From Pontederia crassipes (Eukaryota; Streptophyta; Magnoliopsida; Commelinales; Pontederiaceae): a stretch of DNA of 64,000 nt. Where the stretch lies: NCBI GenBank assembly GCA_030549335.1, contig CM060196.1, positions 68,666,639-68,730,638 of the forward strand, written 5' to 3'. The translations under genes were made by a program, and so were the position numbers. The notes beneath the pieces were generated by a model. The model searched no databases. It was not told where the DNA came from and saw only the letters and a program-made list of their open reading frames with translations. This document shows positions 1 to 10,760 of the stretch, piece by piece (within the stretch, counting starts at the first letter, position 1; each line of letters opens with the position of its first letter).

Positions 1-3000
1 TGACTCCAAAACATTTGATTATGTAAATATCATTCAAATAGTTAATTATTCATTTATTTATACTTTGTTTTCCTCAAATTCCATGTATCAATCTTTTAAT
101 TTTTTTTTCATGCGAAAAACCCTCCGTAATTTGACTTTGAATTTAAGTTTTTTTTTGTTTGGTCCGGGCATTAATTTGCATGTAGACTTGGAAGGCAACG
201 AGAGCGTTCATATTTTGTACTGACGTGTTGAATACCAACCGTGACAAAACTCGCATTGAAGGCTACTTATTTATTTCACTTTACGAAGTTGGTTTGACAT
301 AATTGAATTTTAAGACTTTACTTTTCTATTAAATTAGTTGAGTTTGATGATATACTAATTTTAATATGTAGACAATGTATATAATTATTAATATTGCACA
401 AATTAAATTGTCGGTATAGTTTTTCGGACACTAGAGACTGCAAAAAAAGTTGATTAGATAGTAGTAGTTGTAAATATTATTTGTTTATATAAAAAAAACG
501 ATCATGTTGATATGTCGTGTTAGCTATGATCCATGCATCCAAGATATGTTAATCCTAATACTAATAATATAGATAAATATTTCTGAGTTTGGAGTTAAAT
601 GTTAGCTTCATCTCATTTAACACTAAACAAATTTAATTTTCATATCTCAAAGTTAAATAAGCAACATTTAATTTATTTTGATAACACAATACCAAGTAAA
701 CTTCCTTAATTTTGCTATTCTTGTTTACTGTCGACGAGTTTTTATCGGAGTCTTACTAATTCAAGGCCCTATGATTTTTTCTTTTTGTTTATAACGTCTT
801 TTCAAGGGAATTAAAATGGTCGACCAATTAGTTCAAAATATTTTTTTGCTTAAAAAAGTTAACCAAAGAAGCGTAAGAGCTTTGGATTCTTTTCCCGCCA
901 TCCCCAAGCCCTCCTGCGAGCTTTCCCTCCAAAAATCCCAACGCATGCGAGGGTTCCGCACGAGGCAATTTTCCCGCCAACTACCACCTGCGCCGCTCGC
1001 ACGTGCCGAAATTTCCCGCCATCGTTTCCTCCTTCCCGCCAGACGGGAAAAGAAAGAAAAGTTCGAAAATAACTATAATGCCATTCGGGAGTATTTGTCA
1101 TTTTTTAAAACATGAATTTTGTAAATTCTGAATTTATATAACTTGTCACAATTATAATCTTAATTGAATTTAAATTAATACTTATATGAAACCAACCTCA
1201 GCACTGCGAACGTTAACTGGAAATTACAGTTCAAGATTTACCGTTAAATCTTGAACCAAATGCGAAACAGGGAAAAAAGTAAAAAAAAACAATAGCACAA
1301 TAATAAATTTTTATTTTTTTTCTTTAACAATCCTGTGAACTTTTCTCTTTAATAAATTAATAACTCAAAATCGATCAAGAAAATGCTTATAAAAGCCGAA
1401 TATTCTAATATCTACGTGGTCCAGGCACCGACTCTATCCAATTAAATGCAAAAATAAAATTTATATTTAATAAGTTTTAATGACGACATTTGAGTGAACA
1501 TGATATTAAATGCTACGTTTTTTATATTCATTGTTATAGTGCATGTCATTGTCTCATTGATATGCCAATTCTGGCTCGTGATATTTTGGTAGCCACAAAA
1601 AATAGTGATAAATAAATAATTTAATTTTTTTAAAAAAGAAATCAGAAATAGAGCTCGTGGCACGAGCACCGACGCCCGGCCCTCCGGTGGGCCCGCGCTG
1701 CAGCCATGGGGGCCAATCACGGCTCGGCCCAAACCCCAAGCGGAATCCTTTTTCACTGAGAATTAACTGCCACCTGTTTCTTTGTACTTGCCTCGTTGTC
1801 TAATTGCGATTGGCCCCCCGGTCCCCGAAGTCTGACGTGGTGTGACGATGCGTTCTGGAGATGGTTGTCTTCCTCGGTCTCATGCATGCATTGCGTGCAT
1901 GCGTTTTTTTTTTAAATGACATTTAAATTGTCCTCACGCACAAAGTGTTTCTAGTTTCTACTCAGTCATCAGTAATCCTAGTTAAATTCGAGGTCTTCTA
2001 CAAATACCTATTTTTAATGAAATAATAGTTAGATACTAAGCAAAATAGCTGGTTATTTACGATAGTATCAAAATTTCTTCGCTATCTTAGTTTCTTTTCT
2101 GTTCAATTTCTTGGTTTTGATCCCATCTGCAATACTGATAAGATATATTAAATAGATCAACTTGTTGGCCGACAAAGTGTGTAGTTTCTCAGAGAATATT
2201 GTACTCAGATGACTCGCTAACCATTATGATTTGTTTTGGTCTAAAATTCTGTATGATTAAACTCATTAGTATTTGTAATTCTCATTCTCTTCTATTTTTT
2301 TTTTTCAATTAATGATGGCAAAATAATGAGTATGGTTAAACGGTGTATTCCAATTGCAATATCACTACAACTGTTCAAGACGGTAGACATTGATTCTACT
2401 ATGCACATTCATTATTATCGCCTTTACCTTCCCGTGGCTGCCAACATGTCCAGTTATATAGCAAGTCATCAATAACTTGTCTTCTGATAGTTAGAATTAA
2501 AACAAAAAACTTCAACAGTTGAGCACTCAGCAAAGAACGATCGATCAAACGATAAAAAAACATACTTGATACGTGCATGGAACTGTTATTTGCATTATGC
2601 TAATATTGCATGCACATACATAGAAGTACAGAACAAGGCCAAAAAAAAACATGCATGAATGCTCAGAAATCAGAATCATCTGTGCAGTTCAGATGTATTA
2701 CCAAATCTGAATCACACAAAACACAGTGTTGGTGATAAATTTGGAGGTCCCCGTGGAGCCTGGGCATGCTATCTATATCACCGCCACTCACTCAGACAGG
2801 AGAATCATCATTTCAATTTTTGAACTTTGCTGGGTGCCTTCAATTATTTCTGGGGAGATAACGACAGGTAGGCAATGTGGTGTGTCTCCTGCTCTGCACA
2901 GACTGGCCACTCTTCTCAAACAACATGATGCTGCAGCTGTTCAGAATTGGTGCAATTAATACTAGAGACATTGCTATTGTTGCTTTTATGAAGAGCCATT

Positions 3001-5700
3001 TATCATCGCCATTCAATTGAGAGGCAATGTAGGAGGAATATCAGCTAGAGGCCAAATGAAAGAAGACATCCAGAAGCAAAAGATGAGCCGGGGTAGTCAT
3101 TGAAAGTGGAAGTTCTTTTTTTTCCCCTAATTATTTCACTTTGGAGAAGAAAAGGAAAAAGATGCATAATCGCTATCAAGTTCGAATAATTTACACCAGT
3201 TCTTTTTCCTGATACTGCCTTTGTGAACTCTTTTGCCTTTGAGTACTATGTTCTCCAAGGAGCAGAACAAAGGTAGGGAGGATCTTGCATGGCATGCATG
3301 GCTGTGGGTCAAGTTTGAACAAATGCCTTCATCCAGTTCAAGTACGACTGTAGCATTAATCCCATTCAAGAGAGTTAGGCCATTTAGTTACTCTGTGCAT
3401 TGGATGATGGAGAACAGGGGTAACCAAGGCCATCTGCCTTCTTTCTTCTGCCGATCAAATCCAATGTAGTTTCTCTTTCCATCATCATGATCGACAGTTT
3501 TGTGTCCATGCTCTACTCCCGGAAATAACTGCAGAAACATGTTAGCCGTTCATGCCATGCCATGTGTAATGCAAAGAGACAGAGAGTTGAACTTTTGAAT
3601 CAGGATATTGTGGTGCTATATGCTGTTGTACTTTTATGTTGTCATGACCAAAGTGAGAAGGATAATAATCCAAGGATGTGGTTTGGACCATGGTTCAATA
3701 ATGTTTGGGTTGAAGAGGATACAAATAATGATAGAGATTTATACCACTGTCGTTTCTTTTAAAAAAAAAAGAACGAAATAAAGCACCCAGATAACCGCTC
3801 CAAAATCAATCAGAAATAGATGTCATTAAGAGCTAATCAAGTAATCATGTTCTTTTTTGTGAAGAAAGTAAGTAAAGTTCTTTAGCCTGCAGTAATAACT
3901 AATAACCTCACCACATGCAACTGATGCAAGAACCTTCCTTGCTTCCACAACTGTCAGCTTTCACAATTTTGAACCACAATATTCCTGCTGAGTTTACCCA
4001 TCATAAGTCCAATGCTCCAATTGGATTCCAAGAAAGCAAGAAGTATATTCAAGGGGGTCACTTCCCAAAGAAACTCACTAGTGTGAATGATGTCATCTAA
4101 CCCTATAGACATAAGGGGAGTGAAACCCAGTCCTTGCAAAATTCATGAGTGCATTTATCACTGTAAAAAAAAAGTCATGAGTGCACCAGTAAGGAAAGCG
4201 ATGAAACCAAAGAAACTTACTAGTTTGTTTGCTACTTTGGGGAACATAGGAAATGTACACTTTCTTGGTGCATGGTGGACTTTCTGAATAAGCAAGAGTT
4301 ATTTTTGTAGCAATGGTGTATGATTTCCAATGAAGGATTTGTACATGCCAACCATTAGTCATTTCTTCCTATGGGACTTCTAATTTTGCAGTAGAATTTT
4401 CTTTTCATTCTCATTTCCTTAGGTGCTTGTAAGATGGATTTTATAACATTTGCGATGAATGAAGGGGAGCACCAAATCCTTATATACATGGATCGGAAGG
4501 GACACACTCTCACCATCAAAGGATGTAATATTTTATCACTCCCCAAAAAAGAGAGTGCAATCTTTGCTAGATTAAAATTATTCAGCTGTGACAATATTTG
4601 TTTCCACCGTCCATAGCTATGCCTTTTTAACTAGAAACTAAAGTAGGTTATTGGGTTGAAAAACCATGCTAATCACAAGAGAAAGAAAAACAGTATAATT
4701 TCTTAGATTTCTAAATAACTTGTTCATGATTAAGAAAAAATAGATCCATTACGTTAACCATAAGTCTGCATTAATTGTCCTGATGACAAATAGACAGTTT
4801 ATGATACCAAACAAGCAATATGTCAAATATCATGAGCCATTAAATGATAAATGTGTGTTGCACTGTGATTACTGTATAATCCTGATTGTAGGAAACAACC
4901 AGTTAATGCAGCTATAGGCAAAGAATTATTTTGAAGGGTAAAGTAAGCGAAAAAAAATTACTATCGTATTTCTTCCTATGATCCTACCATGTTTTGTACT
5001 CGTCAGAAGGGACCTTGAACAAAGCCTTTCCACCACATTCATGTTAGCGTTAATTATGCAAAACTTAAGACAAGTTTTGTGTCATCAGCATACACAGCTT
5101 TGAATCAACGATAATTGTGTATTTAATTATCACATAAAAGAGAAGAACTTGTGGATCAAATTCTTAATATAATTTCCCCTAAACAAAACTCATATACCCA
5201 CCATATTTAAGATATCTGAAATGCTCTGCAAAATTATTTCGATAAAAAATTTATAAACAAATTCACTGAAACAAGTATAAAAAAGCATTCCTTTCACTTT
5301 TCGGCATGTTCTTATATCATGTTACGGTTTCATAGGTAGCTTCTGGATCATAAAGAGATAACAAAAGTTCTCTTCATGGACATGATCTTGATGATGCTGG
5401 ATAAATCACACTCTGAATATTCTACGGAAAATCTGACTCATCAAATTCGTACATTGCAGTTGCTGTCAATTGTCATCAACCTGTCCACAGAAAGAGTTAG
5501 GAGTGTTAATTGGGTTCAATCAAAGCTAGTTGCTTGTGTAAATAATGCCTTGAATTTGAATCCAATTGATTTCTCTATATAGTCAGGCGCTTCAGTAGAA
5601 TTCGAATTTGTTTTATTTTTTTATCACGAGATATGTGTCTTATTTTCAGAGAATTTATTTAAAGTCCCAGTCCGTAGTTTCTATCGTCTGTCAAAGAGAG
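1..5700. other. Gene-free AT-rich stretch
   Basis: I found no supported coding region here. The open frames are short and resemble no family I know, including those near 2726-2959, 3136-3369 and 5376-5582. There are two GC-rich patches: 880-1060, listed separately as an E2F-like site cluster, and about 1655-1760. A decayed gene or a non-coding transcript near 2.7-5.6 kb cannot be excluded because base composition there is less skewed than in the flanks. Confidence 0.5.
891..1050. promoter_or_regulatory. Cluster of E2F-like TTTCCCGCC sites
   Basis: The nonamer TTTCCCGCC occurs at about 891-899, 970-978 and 1012-1020, with CTTCCCGCC at 1032-1040 and a reverse-oriented relative (GACGGGAAA) at 1042-1050. 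TTTCCCGC is the established core bound by plant E2F/DP factors. The surrounding bases are GC-rich against an AT-rich background. No gene with a clear start is seen next to it, so the cluster may be a TE-borne or orphan regulatory patch. Confidence 0.4.
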
Positions 5701-5704
5701 TGCC

Positions 5705-5712
5705 TATATAAA
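5705..5712 (+). promoter_or_regulatory. Orphan TATA-box-like site
   Basis: TATATAAA lies in a context like a plant core promoter, followed about 30 bases on by an A/C-rich stretch such as leaders often have. No convincing coding frame follows within 1.5 kb, so this may serve a non-coding transcript or be chance in AT-rich DNA. Confidence 0.2.
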
Positions 5713-6228
5713 CTCTCTAGGGGTCTAGACAGAAACACATCCTTATAATCATCATTATTCCATAACAAAGAGCCGTACGTTCTTCTATATTTCGTGCGAT
5801 CTCTCTCTCCCTTTTTCGTAACAACCTGTTTAATGTTTCAACTTTCAATCAAGCAGGAAATGTGACAACCACTTTTCTCTTCAAAACTGACAAGATTATA
5901 GACTTGGGCAAAACTCTAATATGCCATCACGAGGCATCCAAAGTTGTAGCTAAAACATTTAATTTAATAGAAATTCACAACTTGATCCACACCAAGAGAT
6001 GATCACACTCAGTGTCACTCTTCACATCCCATGCAATCATAATAACGTTAAAAAGATAATGTTATAACCCTCTAAAAATATAATGTTACAATAATTTCAA
6101 GACGAAAGAAAATGTTATTGTTTTAAAAATAGTAAGAAAAATTATCTAATATCAATTTATTACAGATATCAAACAAGAGAGAAGAAATCAACACATAGAA
6201 AGACAAGTTTACAAAGTGCACCTTTAAG

Positions 6229-6520
6229 GTTTTTTTTTTTTGAAACGAGAAAGAATGATCAGCAAAGGAGTGTTCATCCAAGGTGTTTCATTAAGTTAAG
6301 CAAAAAGTTCTACAAAGAAAAGTTTGAAAAGAGAAAACAAAACATATGCAGGAAACAAAAATTAAATGTGTCTCTTCCACTCTTCAAACACAGCTTTCGA
6401 GTGATGGGTGATGTTGTCAACATAGGCTATTCCATGAAAGATAGTGTCATTTCGGCCCATAAGAATGCCAGAGTTCACCCTTAATTGAGTTATGTTATGG
6501 AGTCAACGACAAAGTTGTTT
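6229..6520 (-). mobile_element. 3' tail of a LINE-type retroelement (degenerate)
   Basis: Read on the minus strand, about 6520-6365 translates to a stretch with MGRNDTIFHG and ends in FEEWKRHI before a stop. This resembles the C-terminal end of plant non-LTR reverse transcriptase proteins, which typically carry an IWKxRNxxxF-like motif. Further 3' on the same strand is an A-rich run (T-run at 6229-6241 on plus), as expected of a LINE tail. Only the last part remains and I could not define target duplications. Confidence 0.35.
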
Positions 6521-6639
6521 TTTATGTGAAGAAAAAAAAAGTGTTGCAAAAAATAATCCAACCCGTAATGTATGTACAAATAAATCCCAATATAACATAA
6601 GAAACATAAAAGCCAAAGCCAAGTGACTTCTTCTGATGG

Positions 6640-7510
6640 TCTCCAAGTGACAAACTTCTGATGGCACCACAGCCGACCTCACGCATCGTCGATCCCCTCG
6701 CGCATTGCCGACCCTCTCGCACACCATCGCCGACCTCGAGTCACGGGGCATTTTCTCGTGACACAATGCGTGAAACCTCGCGACAGTAATGTCGCTGAAC
6801 TTAAAACTCTCGGTCGCTCAGCGTCGAACTATAGAACACATGAGCCCCGCACTGCGTAATATTGCGGAGTACCAAGTTTTCTGCCCTTAGAGCATTTATC
6901 TTGTAAAGTCATTCTTACAAATGGTCAAGTTAATTATGTGGCGTTACCCGTAGGGTATGTCTTTTACATCTTTCATATTCTTTTACTCTTATAACTACGG
7001 TACAATAAGAGGAATTCACTAGTTTCTTCCGATGCTCAAATGTATGTTATGTTTTATCATATTTAATACAAGTAAATTTTCCTTAATTATAGTGTCATGG
7101 TCTTGAGCGTGGGGTGACAACCCACATCGGAGACCTTTCTCCGTGCTCCGGGTACATCGGTTGTCCCTTCGGACTTTAAGCGCTCAAGCATCTGCATTAG
7201 CGCTGCAATGCGTTAATGTCACGGACCCATGACGAGTAGTCCAACACTCTAGTCATGTTCATGATCAAATGCCTATAAGAGCGACTCTCGACATAGTCGT
7301 CTCGATCATAAAACTTTCGCTGCTACTGCAAATAGGCTTGACTAGGTGCCTAACCGCCTAGCCGTCGTACGAGGTCTAGTGTTCGAGAATGATCACGTGA
7401 CACTCGCACACTGGCGACCCTCTCGTGCACCCCGTCAACCTCACGCTTGGAACCGACCCTCTCACACACCCCACTGAACTCGCACGCGCCGCCGACCTGA
7501 CCCATGTTGT
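6640..7510. repeat. GC-rich degenerate repeat, LTR-like
   Basis: This block is markedly GC-richer than its surroundings. It repeats motifs such as GCCGACCTC and GACCCTCTCGCAC at both ends (about 6665-6740 and 7405-7500). The middle (7080-7400) has no coding frame and reads like LTR or untranslated retrotransposon DNA. I could not find matching termini, PBS or PPT, so the class is a guess. Confidence 0.3.
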
Positions 7511-7959
7511 AAACTAATTAATCTACTGTAGCACTTCTAGTTATTTCATGTTGTAAATTGACATTAATCTAGTTGTATCGCTTCTATGTATTACACTTCT
7601 ATGTTCAACGATATGTAGGTGTTAAAAAAAAATAAAAAAGTGATATTTAGGTGTCTAAATGAAAGCCAAACAACAACCACATATTTATCCATGTGAATGA
7701 CACACCACATTTGTGAAAAAATTGCATGCATATTTTTATGCTTCTACTTGCAATGTCAATGGCCAACATTTCATGGATAAAAATGTTTATACGTCAACAA
7801 AAAAACATTTGAAGATCAACTTTATGTTTATACAGTACAAAAGTAGATAGATACATCTATCTTTATGTATGCTTATAATTGTTGTTCTAAGAAATATTAT
7901 TTAAAAGATCAAATGTATGCTTATTTGTCTCATCATTCCCCATTGTACTAAAATGACAA

Positions 7960-8273
7960 TACCCAAATGCCATTGTTAAAGCAGTAGTACAAACATCTTG
8001 GACTGGACAAAATCCTGGTCATAAATTTTATGGATGTCCTTTGTATGGCATGAGTTTTAAAGATTTTTTTACATTGTAATTTCATTATTGATGTGCAAGA
8101 ATTTTTATTGTGAAGGAAGAACGAGCTTGTAAATATTTTAAATGGATGGATTCGTATTTGGAGGAGCGACCCATTAAAGTTATAAATGAATTGCTACAAA
8201 AGATCGATAGATTGCAAGCTCAAAATGAAATTGAAGAAGAAATTAGGATTATTAGGGGTGGCATGGTCAATGA
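7960..8273 (+). pseudogene. GRF-type zinc-finger gene remnant
   Basis: Frame pieces at about 7968-8060 read QTSWTGQNPGHKFYGCPLYG. After an apparent intron, 8116-8270 reads ERACKYFKWMDSY followed by a charged helical segment (LLQKIDRLQAQNEIEEEIR). Together they give the C...FYGCP...CKYFKW pattern of the GRF zinc finger (family knowledge), found in many small plant proteins, often TE-associated. The 5' cysteine part is not clear, no full frame survives, and a MITE begins at 8274, cutting the gene. Probably non-functional. Confidence 0.5.
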
Positions 8274-9030
8274 GGCTGCGTTTGGCAGCACGGAACAAAT
8301 CGATATTCTGATTGTTCTACCAAACGCAGCATGTCACGTGATTTCGGCCGGAACATTTGGCCAAATATTTCGGCCGGAACATTTGGCCAAATATTTCGGC
8401 CGAAAGTTCTTGCGAAAGTTCTTGCCGAAGGCAAGAACATTTGTTTTTTTTTCAATTTCACGTCATTTCAGCCGTCCTTTTTTGACTTTTTTTTTCAAAT
8501 TTCATTTATTTTTTAATTATTTTATAATGTTTGGGTTATATAATTTAGAATATATTAATACATTATTAGGGATATTATAAAATAATTTATTAAATTTTAT
8601 TAATTAAAAAATATAAAATAATTAGTTCTAATAATTAATAATTTTTTTATTAATTAAACTATTCAATTATTTTTTTAAAAAAATTATATTATATTTGTAT
8701 CTTAAAATGTACTTAAATTGTAATATTAATAATATTTAAAATATTTAATCAAAATAAATAAAAAGAATATTAATAATATAATGATTTACATAAATTATAA
8801 TATTAATAACATATTCTTATTTATTATAATTTTATACTTCATAAAATAATAAATTATATTCATAGTTCTCTTTTTTTATCCAAACACTCACTAAAACTTA
8901 TCCATCACATCAACTTTTTAAATCCTCATCATTACACTTTTTCATCCAAACACCAACATAAACTTTTCTATCAAATCAATTACTTCTGGAGAACTAATGT
9001 TCTACTAATGTTTCCGTACCAAACGTAGCC
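8274..9030. mobile_element. MITE with GGCTGCGTTTGG-type inverted termini
   Basis: The left end GGCTGCGTTTGGCAGCACGG and the right end (as reverse complement) GGCTACGTTTGGTACGG form imperfect terminal inverted repeats. The trinucleotide TGA flanks both sides (8271-8273 and 9031-9033), which would fit a 3-bp PIF/Harbinger (Tourist-like) target duplication, though the usual form is TWA. The interior is AT-rich and non-coding. A short internal inverted copy of the terminus lies at about 8313-8330, so a composite structure is possible. Confidence 0.45.
8341..8402. repeat. 26-bp tandem repeat made of palindromes
   Basis: Two full copies (8341-8366, 8367-8392) and a 10-base partial copy of a 26-bp unit. 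Each unit contains the perfect palindrome ATTTGGCCAAAT and a near-palindrome around TTCGGCCGGAA. It is followed by a doubled AAAGTTCTTGC motif. It lies inside the MITE at 8274-9030. Confidence 0.8.
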
Positions 9031-9712
9031 TGAAGGAATTAGGGTTAATAAGAATGACATCACTTGTACTTGTAAATTTTTTGTTGTAATGTTTTTTTGT
9101 CATAGCTATGCTAATATGTTCATATGACAACATCCACTTGTGATGTTTATGTTTAAGTAGTGACACCTCATTCCACCTATCTTATTATGTGCTGGTAGTC
9201 ATGGATGTTTTTGAATTTCGCTGATTTATTTTAATGTATGGATGATGTGCATGAAAGAAGACTAGTCCAATCACAAAAAAACTTGTTTTAGCAGGTCATA
9301 TGCAAATTGATGTTGGGGGATGATAGATGCAAAAATGATGTTAGGAAACTATAGAGGTACTAGGGACAACTATAGACATTGTAGGATCATAGTTGCAATT
9401 TCACTCCCAATTCAACTTTGTAACCAAGGCCTAAGTGCCACTGACGTTGAGAATTCTGGACTTGGCACTTAAAATCAATCACAAACCCAGAAGCATCAAA
9501 TGGAAGGAAAAAATTCCAAATCCATCCTGAACAATAGAGTACATTCGACATTGTACATATAACACGTACAACAACAAAATGCCTTAAAAATATAACACAC
9601 CCAACAAAGTACATTCAACATTAAATAGAATAAACTTCACATGGTACATTCAACATCCAACATCACTCATCTAAAATTCACTATATTCACTAGTGCAAAA
9701 AGATGAAAATAT

Positions 9713-9743
<31 letters not shown>

Positions 9744-9960
9744 CATCATTAAAATATGTCAAGTGCCCTACAAATAGAAATAGCCATAAGTGAGATGTAC
9801 ATTCTAGTAGCTAAAAGTTCTTGTTTGGATTTACTGTACTATAGTGAACAAAGCCAATCGCTTATACATCATGCGGTCGACTTTCATTCTTACCACCCTG
9901 TCAATAAAGAAAAGTGCTCAATTATGAAAATATGAAGAAAGAAAAAGTGAGCAAAGAAAG
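9031..9960. other. Gene-free stretch with a (CAA)n microsatellite
   Basis: No coding region supported. The (CAA)n run at about 9713-9741 is the only clear structure. Confidence 0.5.
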
Positions 9961-9964
9961 ATAA

Positions 9965-10500
9965 AATTATGAACCAGCAACAATGGACATTTTTGCTTGT
10001 CATGTCCTTGCTTTCCACAATTTCTCTTTTTTTAATCATTTTTGTGACATAGAAGTTTTAATAACAAATTTAATATTTTGAACATTCTTAGGTCTGCCCT
10101 TAAATTTCACACGAAGTGGATCACATATAGTAAATTGTAAGTCTTGAAAGTTTATGGAGATTGGTTGACTCTTTGGATTTTCACTAGTGCTAACTTGACT
10201 TGCTTGAATCTGACTTGTGCTTGCGCCACTTGCACGATAACTACATTTGACACATGGAAAGTATTCATCTTTTTTATCACATCATCTATAATTGGCTCCC
10301 CAAATTGCAAATGTTTAGATGAAATGAAACCCATCTCTTGTATTTTTTTCAAAAATTATTTTGTCAAGATAATTTTTGAATGGGTGTTATACAATCTCTA
10401 TAAGTGGATGCATCATTATAAATGACATGTGCATTTGCATATCTCGCATTTATTGTTCAACGATGAAGCACATATTTTTCAAGCAAGAATCTCACCACTT
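9965..10500 (-). pseudogene. FAR1-related (MULE-derived) gene fragment
   Basis: On the minus strand, broken frames read FLLEKYVLHR then a stop (about 10500-10460), then at about 10130-10030 DPLRVKFKGRPKN, and then CGKQGHDKQKCP, a CCHC zinc knuckle (about 10015-9980). This order, a KYxLxRWT-like stretch, a VKxKGRPKN basic stretch and a terminal CCHC knuckle, is the C-terminal layout of FAR1-RELATED SEQUENCE/MULE transposase-like proteins. A stop replaces the expected Trp and the frames shift, so this is a dead fragment. The N-terminal zinc finger and transposase core are absent. Confidence 0.5.
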
Positions 10501-10760
10501 TCTTATGCATAATATATAAAACATGGTAGCAAATTATTCATTATTGTTTGAACTTTTTTGCAAGAGATTTTGACATTAAATTCATCATTTTTTCCTTGTT
10601 CAATGTCTTATTCATTGACTTATTCACTAGTCATTTCTGCCATGTTATCAATTTCAACACTATTCTCGACTTCCATCTCCATAGTAATATTAAAACAACC
10701 CTTATGACACCAACAATAACCTATAAAAAGGAAGACAAAGTAATGAGAATGATTAACTAG

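Noticed and set aside
2726-2959. 77-aa open frame in a less AT-rich zone
   Set aside because: No recognisable motif or splice-extended frame; kept only as a note that 2.7-5.6 kb might hold a decayed or non-coding gene.
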